This document shows, piece after piece, positions 16,662 through 25,440 of a stretch of 64,000 bases of DNA. This stretch comes from Hymenobacter taeanensis (GTDB taxonomy: Bacteria; Bacteroidota; Bacteroidia; Cytophagales; Hymenobacteraceae): positions 3,565,001 through 3,629,000 of the forward strand of contig NZ_CP053538.1 in the NCBI RefSeq assembly GCF_013137895.1, written 5' to 3'. Positions within the stretch are counted from its first letter, which is position 1; every line of letters starts with the position of its first letter. The translations under genes and the position numbers were made by a program. Under the pieces are notes generated by a model. It searched no databases, was not told the origin of the DNA, and worked only from the letters and a program-made list of their open reading frames with translations.

Positions 16662-18617
16662 CTACCGGATGCCCACAGGGTTCAGAACTTCCACCTCCAG
16701 GTGCTCCATTTTTGTGATGGGCACATACTGATTATCGTGGGTGCCGGCTGGGTAGCCAATGCCCTGAAAAAGGGTGCCTGAAACTGGGCCGCTGTTGGCT
16801 AGTTCCTGCTGGAAAGTTGGCCCGTATTGGTGCAGCTGCGAGGCAAAGTAATACAGCATCTCGAAGCCTGAGAAGGCAAACACTGAGGGTGGCAAGTTCT
16901 GACGCTGGGTGTAGAGCTGCCGGAAACGACGAACCCCAAGGCTGCTTTTGTCAATGAACTTAGGCTGCACGAAATACACGCTACGCGCATTCAATTGAGC
17001 CAGGCTCACGCGGTTGTTGTCTTGCCAGGAGGCATAAGTGATTAGTGCAGGCCGGGCGGCCTGCGCCTGCATGACGCCAAAGGTGTAAGGCCCGGCTTTC
17101 TTATGGTCAGAAGCAACTACCAAGTGGCCTATTGACTTCAGGTCGAGGCCGGCAAAGCCCGCCGCCAGCGACTCTTCTACATCTGAGTTGATGCGGCGCA
17201 GCTCCAGGACTTTACCGCCCAGCGCTTCGTAGGCCTGTTTGTACGTCTGCCCGAAGGAGGCTTCGTCCTTGCTGTCCTCGTACAGCACTATGGCCGTGCG
17301 CGGGCCACCAAGGCGGGCAAAAGCAAACTCAGCAGCTTGCCGGGCCTGCGTAGCCGAGCTGGACTCATACAGGTAATACCACGGATTATCTTCCACCAGG
17401 TCGCCGTCCTGCGACAGGGGGTTCACGCAGATTATTTGCTTCTGCTGAGCGTAGCGGGCCAGAATCTTACTGCCCGACTTGTATACCGGCCCAATGAGCA
17501 TATCCATAGAAGCCACCTCAGGCAGGGCCAGTACGCTCTTGAGTTGCAGGGTATCGGCGCCGGTGTCATAGGCGAAGAGCTGAACCGGCCGGCCTTCCCG
17601 CTGCAAGGAGTCCTGGGCCAGGCGCATGCCGGCGTAAAGGTCCGTTACAAACTGGTTTTTGCGTTGCTTTTCCCAGCTGGGGTCATCAAACTCAAAAGGG
17701 AGGAGCACGCCAATGTTGTAAGTGCTTTTCTTCTGGGCTCGTGGGCGCGGGGTGTAGCGGGTCCGGTCGAGGGAGAACTGGGCAATCAGGTCGTTGAGCT
17801 GGCCTTTGTCCGCATCGGTATACCAGCCGCCGTTAGCCAGCTTATCGGCATACGCCCGGCCCAGCGCTGCCTCGCGCGGATACGTTTTGAGCAGGCTCTG
17901 GAAAGTGTCTTTGTCCTTGATGCGAGGCAGGTAGAGCGCCTTCATATTTTCACGCTCTGTTACTAGGCGGTCGGGGGGCAGCATGCTCAGCACCTTAAGA
18001 GCGTTATCGAAATCATGCTGCTCAAAAGAAAGCTGGCCCTGCAGGAACAGGGCTTCGGGTAGGCCACTCCACTGCGGATACTCGTTGCGTACCAGGTTAA
18101 GCATCTGCTCCGCCTCGGCCCATTTTTTGGCGCGGCTGGCGGCCACGGCATACAGGTAGGCGGCTTCCGGGGCCCGCTCAAACTTTGCACCCGGCAGCGT
18201 CAGGGGTTGCAGCTCCTGCATGGCCAGGTCGTAACGAGCCTGATCAATCAGCAGCTTCCCATTCTTGTAGCGCGTGTTGGGGTCAGAGGAGCCCAGGTTA
18301 GCGGGCAACCGCGGCCCGGTTGGGCGGGGGGAAGCAGTAGCCAGGGTAGGCTTGGCGGTAGATGGGGCCGTGGTAGGCTTGGTAGTGGCGGTTTTGGGGG
18401 CCGTGCCGGTAGCAGGCTTGCTCAGGCCGGTTGCCTTAGCCGCAGACGCCGCCGGTTTAGCCGCCGGAGTGGGTTTAGCAGCTGGGGGCGCCGCAGTGTT
18501 TTTAGACGGCGCCGGCTTAGGGGCAGATGTCGGGGTGGTTTGCTGAGCCAGGGATGAGCCGGAAAGGGCTAGGCCAGTGCACAGGGTAGCAAGTCGTAGG
18601 AGAGAGAATGACCTCAT
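16662..18617 (-). CDS. TPR plus periplasmic-binding-protein (LpoA/LivJ-like) envelope protein
   Basis: 651 residues. A signal peptide (MRSFSLLRLATLCTGLALSG) is followed by a 75-residue Ala/Pro/Lys/Thr low-complexity linker. A tetratricopeptide region lies at about 110-210 (YKNGKLLIDQARYDLAMQEL, AAYLYAVAASRAKKWAEAE, ALFLQGQLSFEQHDFDNAL). From about 295 a type 1 periplasmic-binding fold starts (YNIGVLLPFEFDD ... MDMLIGPVYKSGSKILARYA). The order TPR then PBP resembles LpoA-type lipoproteins that regulate peptidoglycan synthases, and is also annotated as ABC substrate-binding protein in Bacteroidota. No transporter genes are adjacent, which favours a regulatory or scaffold role. Confidence 0.75.
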   Translation of the reverse strand: MRSFSLLRLATLCTGLALSGSSLAQQTTPTSAPKPAPSKNTAAPPAAKPTPAAKPAASAAKATGLSKPATGTAPKTATTKPTTAPSTAKPTLATASPRPTGPRLPANLGSSDPNTRYKNGKLLIDQARYDLAMQELQPLTLPGAKFERAPEAAYLYAVAASRAKKWAEAEQMLNLVRNEYPQWSGLPEALFLQGQLSFEQHDFDNALKVLSMLPPDRLVTERENMKALYLPRIKDKDTFQSLLKTYPREAALGRAYADKLANGGWYTDADKGQLNDLIAQFSLDRTRYTPRPRAQKKSTYNIGVLLPFEFDDPSWEKQRKNQFVTDLYAGMRLAQDSLQREGRPVQLFAYDTGADTLQLKSVLALPEVASMDMLIGPVYKSGSKILARYAQQKQIICVNPLSQDGDLVEDNPWYYLYESSSATQARQAAEFAFARLGGPRTAIVLYEDSKDEASFGQTYKQAYEALGGKVLELRRINSDVEESLAAGFAGLDLKSIGHLVVASDHKKAGPYTFGVMQAQAARPALITYASWQDNNRVSLAQLNARSVYFVQPKFIDKSSLGVRRFRQLYTQRQNLPPSVFAFSGFEMLYYFASQLHQYGPTFQQELANSGPVSGTLFQGIGYPAGTHDNQYVPITKMEHLEVEVLNPVGIR

Positions 18618-18894
18618 AAACCGAGGGGCCAGGGAATTTAGGCGGGAAAAACCAGAAAGCCACCCGCGGGAGGCTCTCTGCGCAAAGGTACGTAGATACG
18701 GCCGGGATGGTGGCAGATAGCAAACTACGTGCCCATAGGCCCCCAGGCTAGGCCACTGCTATACTATAGATGCTGCAGCAGTTGCCCACAGAAGTGGCCT
18801 AGGCGGCGGCTGGCGCGAAGTGGGGCCGCTTCATTTTAATGGAAATTTAAGTCCCATTTAATGTGGCCTTAAGTTAGGCAGTTGAGTGGCGCGG

Positions 18895-18902
18895 TACCTT
18901 TG
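18895..18902 (+). promoter_or_regulatory. Candidate -7 box in the long leader of the tetR-ABC operon
   Basis: TACCTTTG matches TAnnTTTG, 128 bp before the tetR ATG. The transcribed leader would contain paired segments GGCAC ... GTGCC (about 18918-18955) around CGGCT/AGCCG, a modest hairpin. The 412-bp spacer 18618-19030 also holds two TGGCCTAG/CTAGGCCA copies (18749, 18796) and nothing else recognised. Confidence 0.45.
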
Positions 18903-19030
18903 TATCGAAGTTTGGATGAGGCACCTACGGCTACTAGAGCCGGGGTTGTGCCTTCGTGCTTTTGGGGGTGTGAGTAAAACTTTCATGAGCGGAAGTAATA
19001 CTTCCTGAGCCCGGTAACTGCCCACGCAAT

Positions 19031-19696
19031 ATGTTGAGCTACATACATCTTAATGATCGGCTGTTTCTGCGGAATCCGCAGGAAACGGAGTTGGGGCGCC
19101 GCCTGATTGGGGAAAGCGTACGGCTGATTGACGAAATCGGGCTGGAGCAGTTCACTTTCAAGAAGCTGGCCCAACGGATGGAGTCAACGGAGGCTTCCCT
19201 GTACCGCTACTTTGAGAACAAGCATCGGTTGCTGGGGTATTTGGTGTCGTGGTACTGGGCGTGGCTGGGGCATCAGATCAGGTTTCACACCCACAACGTG
19301 CCCAACCCCGCCCAGCGGCTGCGGCTGATCCTGGGCATCCTGACCCGCGCCCACCACGATGACCCCACCACCACCGGCCTCGATGAGGCCGCGCTGTACC
19401 GCATTGTGGTAAACGAAGCTTCTAAAGCCTACCTCACCCGGGGCGTTGATGCCGACGACCAGGCCGGGCTGTTTCGAGAGTACAAGCAGTTGGTGGCGCA
19501 CATTTCAGCGGTACTCGGGGAGCTGAACCCCGCTTACCCGTACCCCCACGCGCTGGCAAGTACGCTGCTGGAGGCCTCTCGCAAGCAGTTATTCTTCGCT
19601 CAGCACCTACCCTCACTCACTAACCAGACCGGGCAACCCACGGAGCAGGTTATCTACTGCTTCCTGGAAAACCTGGCATTTAAAGCCCTGGCCTAG
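19031..19696 (+). CDS. TetR/AcrR family transcriptional regulator
   Basis: 221 residues. The N-terminal helix-turn-helix reads IDEIGLEQFTFKKLAQRM, then ESTEASLYRYFENKHRLLGYL (about residues 35-70), the classic TetR pattern. The C-terminal ligand domain is not diagnostic. It lies 72 bp upstream of an ABC exporter, HlyD and TolC genes on the same strand, so it probably controls that operon, perhaps as an autorepressor. The stop TAG is part of a TGGCCTAG octamer. Confidence 0.85.
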   Translation: MLSYIHLNDRLFLRNPQETELGRRLIGESVRLIDEIGLEQFTFKKLAQRMESTEASLYRYFENKHRLLGYLVSWYWAWLGHQIRFHTHNVPNPAQRLRLILGILTRAHHDDPTTTGLDEAALYRIVVNEASKAYLTRGVDADDQAGLFREYKQLVAHISAVLGELNPAYPYPHALASTLLEASRKQLFFAQHLPSLTNQTGQPTEQVIYCFLENLAFKALA

Positions 19697-19768
19697 CCTG
19701 CGCTTTTTGATACCAGCTGACCTGCTCCCGTCCACTCTCACTCTCCTCGCAACTTACCTATTCCGGCT

Positions 19769-21496
19769 ATGGCCAATACGCAAGAATCTACTCTCACCCC
19801 CGGGCAGCGGCTGTTGCGCCTGCTGGCTGCCGAACGGCGCGACATTACCTACCTCTATATATATGCTGCCCTGGCGGGCCTCATCAGCCTCACTCTACCG
19901 CTGGGCGTGCAGTCGGTTATTGGGTTTGTAAGTAGCGGCGACGTTAGCACTTCCCTCATTGTGCTGATTGGGTTTATCGTGTTCGGGACGTTTCTGGTGG
20001 GGGCCCTGCAGGTCATGCAGCTGTACCTGGTGGAGTTTATTCAGCAGCGCCTGTTTGCCCGTGTAAGCTTTGATTTTGCCGTGCGCCTGCCCCGAGTCAG
20101 AACAGAGTCGCTGGATGGGCAGTATCTGCCCGAACTCATGAACCGCCTGCTGGATACGCCCACCTTGCAAAAGGGGCTTTCTACGCTTCTGGTGGAGTTC
20201 TCAGCGGCGGCGCTACAAATTCTGTTTGGCCTGATTCTGCTGTCGTTCTACCATCCCATCTTCATTGCGTTTGGCCTGCTGCTGGTAGCTCTGCTAGCCT
20301 TAATGATTCGCTTTACTGGCCCCAAGGGGCTGGCTACCAGCCTCTCCGAATCAAAATATAAGTACCGGGTAGTGGCCTGGCTGGAAGATGTGGCCCGTAC
20401 GGTGCACACCTTCCGGCACTCCCCCCGGCAGGAAATGGCCATTTCCCGCACCGATGGCCTTGTGGAAGGCTACCTGGTAGCCCGCCAAAGCCACTTCCGG
20501 GTACTCCTGACGCAGTTCTGGGGGTTTGTAGCCTTTAAAACCTTAATTACGGCGGCCCTACTGATTATTGGCTGCTGGCTGCTGATCAGCAAGCAAATCA
20601 ACATCGGTCAGTTTGTGGCCGCCGAAATTGTGATTATCCTCACCATCTCGGCCGTGGAGAAAGTGCTCCTGAAGCTGGATGTAGTATATGATGCTCTCAC
20701 CTCGCTCGATAAAATTGGGCACGTGCTGGACCTGCCGGTGCTGGAGCCGCACGCCGGGGTGGAGCTACCCTTGGCAACGGCAGGGAGTGGCCTACGCGTA
20801 GAGGTGCGCCACCTGAGCTACCAGTACCCTGGCAGCGAGAAGCAACCCGTGCAGGATGTGTCGCTGGTGTTGGCGGCCGGCGAGCATATGGGCTTGGCGG
20901 GCTCCGATGGCTCTGGCAAAACTACCCTGCTGCGCGTGCTGGCGGGTTTGCTGGAGGGCTACACCGGCGTGGTGGCCTATGATGGCCTTGCCCTGCAGGA
21001 CATCTCCAGCGAAGCCCTGGGCCGCTACCTCGGCGACAACATCTCGCACCAGAACATTTTTGAGGGTACCCTGCTGCAAAACATCACCCTGGACCAAGCC
21101 AACCTCAGCGCCGACGATGTAACGTGGGCCCTGGAGCTGGTAGGCCTGCGCGACGACCTCTACGGCCGCAAGCAGGGCCTGAATACGCCCCTTGGGGTGG
21201 GCACGCCGCTTTCTGATAGCGTGCGCCAAAAGCTGCTGCTGGCCCGGGCACTGGTGCGGCGCCCCCGTCTGCTGCTGCTAGATAACTTCCTGACCGGTGT
21301 GGAGCCCGCTGAGCGCCTGCGCATTCTGCAGCGCCTGCTAGCCCCCCAGCAGCCCTGGACGGTGCTACTGGCCTCCAATGATGTGCGCGTGCTAACTCTC
21401 TGCCCCCGCTTGGCTCTACTCCGCGAAGGCCGCATCATTGCCGATGGTTCATTTGATACCGTTTCGCAGCAGCCGGAACTGCGCGAGCTGATGTAG
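19769..21496 (+). CDS. ABC exporter (membrane plus ATPase fusion) with degenerate catalytic residues
   Basis: 575 residues. Residues 1-310 form a six-helix exporter domain with no C39 peptidase; 340-575 form the nucleotide-binding domain. Walker A is intact (GSDGSGKT, 378-385) and the Q-loop Gln428 is present. The signature is LSDSV (481-485) instead of LSGGQ, the Walker B run LLLLD is followed by Asn506 where the catalytic Glu should be, and the switch His is replaced (LLASNDV, Asn537). It forms a type-I-secretion-like set with the HlyD and TolC genes downstream. Whether it hydrolyses ATP, works with a second subunit, or acts as a gated scaffold cannot be told from sequence. Confidence 0.85.
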   Translation: MANTQESTLTPGQRLLRLLAAERRDITYLYIYAALAGLISLTLPLGVQSVIGFVSSGDVSTSLIVLIGFIVFGTFLVGALQVMQLYLVEFIQQRLFARVSFDFAVRLPRVRTESLDGQYLPELMNRLLDTPTLQKGLSTLLVEFSAAALQILFGLILLSFYHPIFIAFGLLLVALLALMIRFTGPKGLATSLSESKYKYRVVAWLEDVARTVHTFRHSPRQEMAISRTDGLVEGYLVARQSHFRVLLTQFWGFVAFKTLITAALLIIGCWLLISKQINIGQFVAAEIVIILTISAVEKVLLKLDVVYDALTSLDKIGHVLDLPVLEPHAGVELPLATAGSGLRVEVRHLSYQYPGSEKQPVQDVSLVLAAGEHMGLAGSDGSGKTTLLRVLAGLLEGYTGVVAYDGLALQDISSEALGRYLGDNISHQNIFEGTLLQNITLDQANLSADDVTWALELVGLRDDLYGRKQGLNTPLGVGTPLSDSVRQKLLLARALVRRPRLLLLDNFLTGVEPAERLRILQRLLAPQQPWTVLLASNDVRVLTLCPRLALLREGRIIADGSFDTVSQQPELRELM

Positions 21497-21603
21497 CGCC
21501 GGTATGCTGGGTTGCAGCCAAGAGGGACGCAAGCTCCCGCTGCGCCCGCCTCAGCCTTCGCTATCAGTACCGCTTCAAACCACTAATCAGCACCCCCTAG
21601 TAT

Positions 21604-23004
21604 ATGCCTTTTGCTGAACGTCCCCTCGAAGAAACCAACCCTCGCACGGCCAATTTCCGCTCCTTTAGCCGGGTGCAAACTCCCACCGCGGGCCGTACCC
21701 TGGCCCGCTGGCTGGGGGGGCTGGGCGTAATAATTCTGCTGGCCGGCTTTCTGCCCTGGACGCAGAACATCCGCTCTAACGGGCAGCTTACCACGCTGCG
21801 CCCCCAAGACCGCCCCCAAACTGTGCCCAGCACTATTGCCGGCCGCATTGAGCGCTGGCATGTGCGCGAAGGGCAGCAGGTAAAGCGCGGCGACACCCTG
21901 GTTTCCATCGTCGAAATCAAGGATAAGTATTTTGACCCTCAGCTACTACAGCGTACCCGGGAGCAGCTGGCGGCCAAAATTGCCTCGCTGGAAGAAAACC
22001 GGGGTAAAACCGTAGCCCTAGGCAACCAGCAGGATGCACTACGCAGTGGCCTACGGGTAAGCCTAGATAAAGCCCGCAACAAAGTAACCCAGACCCGCCT
22101 CAAGCTCAACTCTGATCAGGCTGAGCTGCGCGCCGCTGAAAACGACTTTAACATTGCCCGCCAGCAGCTGGCCCGTCAGGAAGCGCTTTACCAGCAGGGC
22201 CTCAAGAGCCTGACCGAGCTGGAGCAGCGCCGCCTGAAATTTCAGGAGAGCACGGCCAAGCGCCAATCGGCGGAAAACAAGCTGGGCGCCAGCCAGCAGG
22301 AGCTCACCAACGCCCAGCTGGAGCTGTCGTCGTTGCAGGCGGAGTACCAGGATAAGCTGGCCAAGTCGGAGTCGGACCGTCGTTCGGCTACCGCTTACCA
22401 GTTTGATACTGAGGGTCAGATTGCCAAAATGCGCAATGAGCTGGCCAACCTGAGCATCCGCTCGGGCTACTACCAGATTACGGCGCCGCAGGACGGCTAC
22501 GTGGTGCGGGCCCTGAAGGAAGGCCTGGGCGAGATTGTGAAAGAAGGGGAGCCCATTGTATCGGTAATGCCTAATGCCCCGGCGCTGGCCGCTGAGCTCT
22601 ACGTAAAGCCCATGGATATTCCGCTGCTGAGCGTGGGCCGCAAAGTGCGGCTGCAGTTTGATGGCTGGCCCGCGCTGGTATTCAGCGGGTGGCCGGGCAC
22701 CAGCTTCGGTACCTTCGGGGGCCAGGTAGCTGTCATCGACAACATTGACTCACAGGGCCAGTACCGCATACTGGTTACCCCCGACCCCGACTTGGAGCCC
22801 TGGCCTAAACCCTTGCGCGTAGGCTCTGGGGTGTATGGTTGGGCCCTGCTTGATAATGTGCCGATCTGGTATGAACTGTGGCGGCAGCTCAACGGCTTCC
22901 CCCCCAACTTTGTAGGAGCACCCGGCGAAGGTAAAGGAGGTAAAGCCGCTAAAAAGGCCGACAAAGGCGCTACGGCCAGCGAGGAAGAGGAGGAGAAGAA
23001 ATGA
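21604..23004 (+). CDS. HlyD-family periplasmic adaptor (membrane fusion protein)
   Basis: 466 residues. A single membrane helix lies at about 40-58 (WLGGLGVIILLAGFLPW). A lipoyl-like half (STIAGRIERWHVREGQQVKRGDTLVSIVEI) follows, then a long coiled coil from about 115 to 285 (Gln/Ala/Leu rich), the second lipoyl half (ITAPQDGYVVRALKEGLGEIVKEGEPI) and a beta-barrel domain. The tail is Lys/Glu rich. It bridges the inner-membrane ABC protein and TolC. Its stop overlaps the tolC start (ATGA), so the two are translationally coupled. Confidence 0.88.
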   Translation: MPFAERPLEETNPRTANFRSFSRVQTPTAGRTLARWLGGLGVIILLAGFLPWTQNIRSNGQLTTLRPQDRPQTVPSTIAGRIERWHVREGQQVKRGDTLVSIVEIKDKYFDPQLLQRTREQLAAKIASLEENRGKTVALGNQQDALRSGLRVSLDKARNKVTQTRLKLNSDQAELRAAENDFNIARQQLARQEALYQQGLKSLTELEQRRLKFQESTAKRQSAENKLGASQQELTNAQLELSSLQAEYQDKLAKSESDRRSATAYQFDTEGQIAKMRNELANLSIRSGYYQITAPQDGYVVRALKEGLGEIVKEGEPIVSVMPNAPALAAELYVKPMDIPLLSVGRKVRLQFDGWPALVFSGWPGTSFGTFGGQVAVIDNIDSQGQYRILVTPDPDLEPWPKPLRVGSGVYGWALLDNVPIWYELWRQLNGFPPNFVGAPGEGKGGKAAKKADKGATASEEEEEKK

Positions 23005-24602
23005 AGCAGCTCCTTCTAACCTGCCTGAGCCTGGCGCTGCTTTTAGCTGAGCCAGCTGCTGCGCAAACGGTTCCCACTCCCCGCCGCACAGCAGCACCCG
23101 CCCGCAACACCACACCGGCTGTTGCTAGGCCAGTTGCCCCTGCCCGTAAAGTCGTTACAACCGTTGTAGCGCAACCAGATGGTGGTAGCATTCGGGGTGT
23201 TGAACCAGCGCCACTGGCTACTGCTCCCGACTCAGGGGAAGTGTTCACCCTCGCTGACTTACTGACCTATGTGGCCTTGCGCCACCCGGTGGCGCGCCAG
23301 GCGGGCCTGCTGCCCGAGCGCGCCCAGCAGGAGGTGCGCTATGCGCGGGGCCTTTTTGACCCGGCTGCCACCAGCAAATACTACGGGAAAACCCTCGGGG
23401 GTAAGGAGTATTTCCACGACTGGGACTCGCAGCTGCGGATACCGGTATGGTATGGCCTTGATGTGAAAGCCGGCTTTGAGCGCGGCACGGGTACCTACAT
23501 CAACCCCGAAAACTATACCGCCCCGTACGGCCTGAGCTACATAGGCCTGTCGGTGCCGCTGGCCCAGGGCTTGCTGATTGATGAGCGCCGGGCTGCTGTG
23601 CGCCAGGCCCAGGCATTGCAGGGCTTAGCCGAAGCGGAGCGCCGCGGAGCCCTGAATAAGCTGCTGCTGCAAGCCGCCAAAGACTATTGGGACTGGAGCC
23701 TGAATTACCAGCGTCTGCAGCTGCTGAGCCGCAATACTGGCCTGGCCAACGTGCGCCTAAGTGCGGTACGCCAGCGCGTACTGTTCGGAGATATGGCCGC
23801 TATTGACTCGGTGGAGGCCCTTACGGAGCTCCAGAACCGACAGGCTACCCTGGCCCAGGCCCGGGTGCAGTTCCGCAACGCCACGCTACTGCTCAGCAAC
23901 TACCTCTGGGACGAGCAGCAGCAACCCCGTGACCTGCCCACCACGGCGCGGCCGCAGCTGCTACCGGGCCCCACCGACTGGCGCCCTCTTGCCCCCGACT
24001 CGGTGGCCGCGCTAGGCCAGTTGGCCCAGCAGATACATCCGGAGCTGCAGAAGAACCGGGCTAAAATCAACCAGCTGGGCGTGGAGCGGCGTCTGCTCAA
24101 TAACAAGCTCCTGCCCAAGCTCACCCTCGACTACAACCTGCTGCAGGCGGGCCAGCCTTTTAACCCCGAGAAGCCAGCCAGCCTGAGTGGCTCCTACCTG
24201 CAGAATAACTACAAGCTGGGGGTAAGCTTTGCCTACCCGTTGCTGCTACGGCAGGAGAGGGCTAAGCTGCAACTAAACCGCCTGAAAATTAGGGAGGCCG
24301 AGCTGGACTTGCAGCAGGACTCCCGCGAGGTGCAAACTACCCTGCGCACCGTAGCCAACGACTGGGAGGCTCTGCGCGAGCAGCTGGCTCTGCAGCAGCA
24401 GGTAGTGCGCAACGCGGAGCGCCTGCGCAATGGTGAGCAAATTCGGTTTGAGAATGGCGAAAGCTCAGTTTTCCTGATCAACTCCCGTGAAGCCAGCCTC
24501 GTGTCGGCGCGCGTGAAGCTGGCCGAGCTGCAAGCCAAATACGCCCAAACCCAGGCCACGCTGCGCTGGGCCGCTGGCGGGCCCGCGAGTGTTGAATTAT
24601 AG
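23001..24602 (+). CDS. TolC family outer membrane efflux protein
   Basis: 533 residues. The signal peptide MKQLLLTCLSLALLLAEPAAAQ is followed by an 80-residue Pro/Ala/Arg linker and the usual duplicated TolC helical hairpins. Diagnostic are EVFTLADLLTYVALRHPVARQA at the start of the domain, LAEAERRGALNKLLLQAAKDYWDW, and the C-terminal NGESSVFLINSREASLVSARVKLAELQAKY. It forms the outer membrane channel for the upstream ABC/HlyD pair. Overlap of 4 bp with the HlyD gene. Confidence 0.88.
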   Translation: MKQLLLTCLSLALLLAEPAAAQTVPTPRRTAAPARNTTPAVARPVAPARKVVTTVVAQPDGGSIRGVEPAPLATAPDSGEVFTLADLLTYVALRHPVARQAGLLPERAQQEVRYARGLFDPAATSKYYGKTLGGKEYFHDWDSQLRIPVWYGLDVKAGFERGTGTYINPENYTAPYGLSYIGLSVPLAQGLLIDERRAAVRQAQALQGLAEAERRGALNKLLLQAAKDYWDWSLNYQRLQLLSRNTGLANVRLSAVRQRVLFGDMAAIDSVEALTELQNRQATLAQARVQFRNATLLLSNYLWDEQQQPRDLPTTARPQLLPGPTDWRPLAPDSVAALGQLAQQIHPELQKNRAKINQLGVERRLLNNKLLPKLTLDYNLLQAGQPFNPEKPASLSGSYLQNNYKLGVSFAYPLLLRQERAKLQLNRLKIREAELDLQQDSREVQTTLRTVANDWEALREQLALQQQVVRNAERLRNGEQIRFENGESSVFLINSREASLVSARVKLAELQAKYAQTQATLRWAAGGPASVEL

Positions 24603-24669
24603 GCGAACGGCAATATACCCGCGCAACCTTCCGTTAGGAACGCTGGTTTGAAAATCCGAACGTACTGGT

Positions 24670-25359
24670 ATGCTGATGTCCATTGCCAACTTGCCCCTGC
24701 CGCAGATTCGTCACCGCCTCAACCTCATGTTGCTGCTGGGGGCTTCGCTGACGCTGAGTGTGCTGCTGATTACGTTTCGGGTGTTTCTCTCGCATGAGGT
24801 GCTGTTCGCCTTTCTGCTCTGGAACCTGTTTCTGGCCATCATTCCGTTTGGCCTGAGCACCATGCTGGGCCTTACCGCCGGGCGGGTGAAGGCGCGGGTG
24901 CTGCTGCCCGTGGGTGCGGTGTGGCTGCTGTTTTTCCCGAATGCTCCCTACATCCTCACTGACCTGTTTCACCTAGAGCCGCGGGCCGGTGCCCCTTACT
25001 GGTATGACCTGGCCCTGATTCTGAGCTGCGCCTGGAATGGGCTGATGCTAGCCTACGCTTCCCTCACCGATATGCAGGCCATTGTGGCCCGCCGGCTGGG
25101 GTGGGGCGCCAGCTGGGTGTTTGCCACCGTGGCGCTGCTGCTGAGCTCGTTTGGCATTTATCTGGGGCGCTACCTCCGCTTCAACAGCTGGGATATCCTC
25201 ACCAACCCGCTTACCCTGTTTTACGACATCATTAACCGCATTCTGCACCCCGCCGCACACCTCGGTACCTGGGGCGTAACGCTGCTGTACGGGGCCTTCC
25301 TGCTGCTGGGCTACGCCACCGTGCGCCTGCTGGGCCGAATGGGAGAGGAGCCAGCCTAG
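24670..25359 (+). CDS. DUF1361 integral membrane protein
   Basis: 229 residues; a second in-frame ATG at 24676 is an equally good start. Six or seven membrane helices. The FPNAPYILTDLFHLEPR loop near residue 98 and the conserved LWNLFLAIIPF and LGRYLRFNSWDI segments are typical of DUF1361. The function is unknown. It follows the tolC gene by 67 bp on the same strand and may be cotranscribed, but nothing ties it to export. Its stop is followed by a CTAGGCCA octamer. Confidence 0.85.
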   Translation: MLMSIANLPLPQIRHRLNLMLLLGASLTLSVLLITFRVFLSHEVLFAFLLWNLFLAIIPFGLSTMLGLTAGRVKARVLLPVGAVWLLFFPNAPYILTDLFHLEPRAGAPYWYDLALILSCAWNGLMLAYASLTDMQAIVARRLGWGASWVFATVALLLSSFGIYLGRYLRFNSWDILTNPLTLFYDIINRILHPAAHLGTWGVTLLYGAFLLLGYATVRLLGRMGEEPA

Positions 25360-25440
25360 GCCACTCTACAGTCGAGCTAGGAGGCGGAATCTTGACAAGG
25401 GCCCTGCTGATTTGCCGCGGCCTTGTACCTTAGGCCACTG

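Noticed and set aside
18207..18557. Forward Arg/Gly-rich open frames opposite the TPR-PBP gene
   Set aside because: They mirror the Ala/Pro/Lys low-complexity linker and show no family motif.
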